From an uncultured Bacillota bacterium (GTDB lineage Bacteria; Bacillota; Clostridia; Christensenellales; UBA1242): a DNA stretch of 32,153 nt. The stretch covers positions 73,430 to 105,582 of the forward strand of contig CAMRTM010000001.1 in assembly GCA_947053645.1 (NCBI GenBank), in the 5' to 3' direction. Of the stretch, positions 30,565-32,153 are shown piece by piece (the stretch's first letter is position 1; every line of letters starts with the position of its first letter). The translations under genes and the position numbers were made by a program. Below the pieces are notes generated by a model. The model was not told the DNA's origin. It saw only the letters and a program-made list of their open reading frames with translations, and did no database searches.

Positions 30565-30613
30565 GAAAGTAATTAGTTTTTATTCATGTTATCTTTAATC
30601 AAAGGAGGAAAAC

Positions 30614-30865
30614 ATGATAGAAAAATTTAGGTTAAAAGAACTACGCATAGAGAGAAAATTATCACAGAATTGTCTTGCAAAATACTTGAATGTGTCACAA
30701 TCTACTATTTTCAAGTGGGAAAATCAATACTTACTACCTAATATTGACCAAACTATTGCTATAATAAAATTTTTTAATGTTACAATAGATTATTTAGTTG
30801 GGTTTAGTGATGATAAACACAAAACAAGATTGGCAAAAAGACAAATAAAACACGCTAAGAAATAG
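30614..30865 (+). CDS. XRE-family helix-turn-helix regulator
   Basis: The 83-residue protein is a single Cro/C1-type DNA-binding domain: LKELRIERKLSQNCLAKYL, then the recognition helix region VSQSTIFKWENQYLLPNIDQ and IAIIKFFNVTIDYLVG, with a basic C-terminal tail. AAAGGAGG lies seven bases before the ATG. It has no paired toxin or phage gene. A perfect palindrome upstream suggests autoregulation. The stop codon lies within a terminator hairpin shared with convergent mnmA; the two coding regions overlap by 11 bases. Confidence 0.88.
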   Translation: MIEKFRLKELRIERKLSQNCLAKYLNVSQSTIFKWENQYLLPNIDQTIAIIKFFNVTIDYLVGFSDDKHKTRLAKRQIKHAKK

Positions 30866-30875
30866 CGTGTTTTTT
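30847..30875. terminator. Bidirectional terminator shared by the XRE gene and mnmA
   Basis: ACACGCTA-AGAAA-TAGCGTGT with A-run before and T-run after. The stem contains both stop codons (TAG on each strand). Confidence 0.88.
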
Positions 30876-31943
30876 ATATGCCCTATCTATTTCGCCACCG
30901 CCTAGGCAAAGCCCATTCTCGTCATATAGCACTACATACTGACCTTCCGTGATTGCACGCTGACTCTCGTAAAAATCTACCTTAATTTCGGTTTCAGAAA
31001 GAACTGTGACATGCACCTTTTGGTCGGGCTGGCGATATCTGAATTTGGCATTGCAATCAAACTCCTTCTCTTTTGGCTTCTCTGGAATCCAATTCATTTT
31101 AACTGCATAAAGGCCATCAGAAAATAGTTCGTCGTCCTCACCTTGTGATACATAGAGGACATTATTTTTTAAATCTTTTCTTATGACAAACCAGCGTTGT
31201 CCATTGCCGTCCGCTCTTCCACCAATATTTAATCCCCGTCTTTGACCGAGTGTGTAATACATAAGTCCGTCATGATGACCGACAACCTTTTCATTTAAAT
31301 CCCTAATCTCCCCCGACTTTGCTGGCAAGAAATCCTTTAAAAAGTTTTTGAAATTTCTCTCGCCAATAAAGCATATTCCAGTGGAGTCCTTTTTCTCAGC
31401 AGTGGAAAGGTCGAGTTCTTTGGCTATCCGCCTAACCTCTGGCTTTTCTATATCTTCAAGTGGGAAGAGAACATACTTTAACTGCTCTTGATTTAATTGA
31501 TTTAAAAAATATGACTGATCTTTATTTAAATCACTCGCTTTTGCAAGGTAGAATTTTCCATTTCTTTCTATCTTCTTCGCATAATGGCCGGTGGCTATCA
31601 TATCTGCACCGAGTTGTTTTGCTTTTTCTAAGAATGGCCCAAACTTGATTTCACGATTGCATAGTACATCGGGATTTGGTGTCCTTCCCGCTTTATACTG
31701 CTCTAAGAAATATGTGAATACTCTATCGTAATATTGCTTTGAATAGTTTACGCTATAATATGGAATGCCTATTTTATCACACACCCTTTTAACATCTTCA
31801 AAGTCTTCTTCTGCAGTGCAAGTGCCGTCACGCTCCTCCCAATTTACCATGAAAAGTCCAATAACCTCATGTCCCTGTTTCTTTAATAAATATGCGGCAA
31901 CAGAGGAATCAACACCGCCACTTATTCCAACTACTACCCTCAT
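30855..31943 (-). CDS. mnmA: tRNA-specific 2-thiouridylase MnmA
   Basis: The 362-residue enzyme has the PP-loop VVGISGGVDSSVAAYLLK at the start, GLFMVNWEE, the first catalytic Cys in NPDVLCNREIKFG, the second in STGICFIGERNF, the QRRGLNIGG segment and a C-terminal beta barrel. It makes the 2-thio group of wobble uridine in tRNAs for Lys, Glu and Gln, taking sulphur from a cysteine desulphurase. Length is normal. AGGAGAGG precedes the ATG, and its start overlaps the stop of the upstream membrane gene by 4 bases (ATGA). Confidence 0.96.
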   Translation of the reverse strand: MRVVVGISGGVDSSVAAYLLKKQGHEVIGLFMVNWEERDGTCTAEEDFEDVKRVCDKIGIPYYSVNYSKQYYDRVFTYFLEQYKAGRTPNPDVLCNREIKFGPFLEKAKQLGADMIATGHYAKKIERNGKFYLAKASDLNKDQSYFLNQLNQEQLKYVLFPLEDIEKPEVRRIAKELDLSTAEKKDSTGICFIGERNFKNFLKDFLPAKSGEIRDLNEKVVGHHDGLMYYTLGQRRGLNIGGRADGNGQRWFVIRKDLKNNVLYVSQGEDDELFSDGLYAVKMNWIPEKPKEKEFDCNAKFRYRQPDQKVHVTVLSETEIKVDFYESQRAITEGQYVVLYDENGLCLGGGEIDRAYKKHAIS

Positions 31944-32153
31944 TTGTCCTCTCCTTTTAGGTCGATTGCTACTGGCACTTTAAAGCGTTTTGTTGCCACC
32001 GCTATGATATCATATATCCACACGCAGAGTATCGCCCCACAAAACGGCATAACAATTTCAAAGAAATATCCATTCCACAAACTAATAAAATAACTATTAA
32101 ACACCGTGAAAATAATCAAAAGCAACATATTTATTGTGAACATTGCACCCTTT
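31940..32153 (-). CDS. Membrane protein, C-terminal part or whole small ORF
   Basis: At least 67 residues are visible, with two hydrophobic segments (MLLLIIFTVFNSYFI and IVMPFCGAILCVWIYDIIAVA) and a basic-then-acidic C-terminus. The first ATG in the window is at 32143, but the frame stays open to the window edge and the AAGGG before that ATG is spaced too closely, so the gene may begin outside. It overlaps mnmA by four bases on the same strand, suggesting cotranscription. The family is not recognised. Confidence 0.55.
   Translation of the reverse strand, partial: KGAMFTINMLLLIIFTVFNSYFISLWNGYFFEIVMPFCGAILCVWIYDIIAVATKRFKVPVAIDLKGEDK

Noticed and set aside
30614-30865. XRE gene as the antitoxin of a toxin-antitoxin pair
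   Set aside because: No small partner ORF is adjacent on the same strand; tRNA-Ser and mnmA flank it.

Overview
The window looks like a piece of chromosome from a low-GC, endospore-forming Bacillota (Clostridia-type) bacterium, possibly an uncultured gut lineage. This rests on A/T-rich sequence, a T-box leader, strong AGGAGG ribosome sites, canonical sigma-A promoters (mostly 17-bp spacers, often with a TGn extension), three sporulation-type genes (ytxC, sigK with a pro-sequence, ylbJ) and Clostridia/Bacilli gene neighbourhoods. No phage, transposase or CRISPR array is visible. Most of the window is core chromosome with a few unfamiliar genes between.

Layout, left to right: (1) 5' end of thrS with its T-box leader, then ytxC; (2) a lipoprotein, a tiny Lys-rich ORF and a repeat cluster; (3) a minus-strand block of a small membrane protein, polA, ruvX and a DUF1292 gene; (4) rarA with a degenerate E2/CAT-like acyltransferase; (5) an unknown 400-residue protein, then the RNase P RNA on the plus strand; (6) an unknown 156-aa protein, a DisA_N-like protein and sigK; (7) the plsX-rnc-smc-ftsY block; (8) pta-ackA and rpmF; (9) ylbJ, an unknown gene and a DUF4364 gene; (10) a HIT-RNase HI fusion, a stand-alone GlmU acetyltransferase domain and glmM; (11) a small membrane protein, an amidase-like protein, a GNAT enzyme, tRNA-Ser, an XRE regulator, mnmA and a membrane-protein fragment.

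Functions group into information processing (thrS, tRNA-Ser, rnpB, mnmA, rpmF, polA, ruvX, rarA, smc, rnc, ftsY), acetyl-phosphate/acetyl-CoA and phospholipid entry (pta, ackA, plsX), peptidoglycan precursor synthesis (glmM plus GlmU acetyltransferase) and sporulation.

The most notable signals are not ordinary genes. First, a roughly 77-nt element occurs twice, each time abutting a minus-strand stop codon, with the same predicted fold, base-pair changes that keep it paired, and a 3' T-tract. Second, a dispersed 'TTTCTCCGC...GGTCGAAATGACA' repeat family often carries a terminator-like hairpin, and a cluster of it is translated in frame as the linker of the HIT-RNase HI fusion. Third, at least five genes have a sigma-A-like promoter whose predicted start point lies 0-6 nt from the start codon, suggesting leaderless mRNAs. 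Fourth, a DisA_N-like protein lacks the RHR motif and lies beside sigK. A perfect 44-bp palindrome and a possible pseudoknot upstream of sigK are also recorded. All functional statements come from reading motifs by eye; no database search was run.
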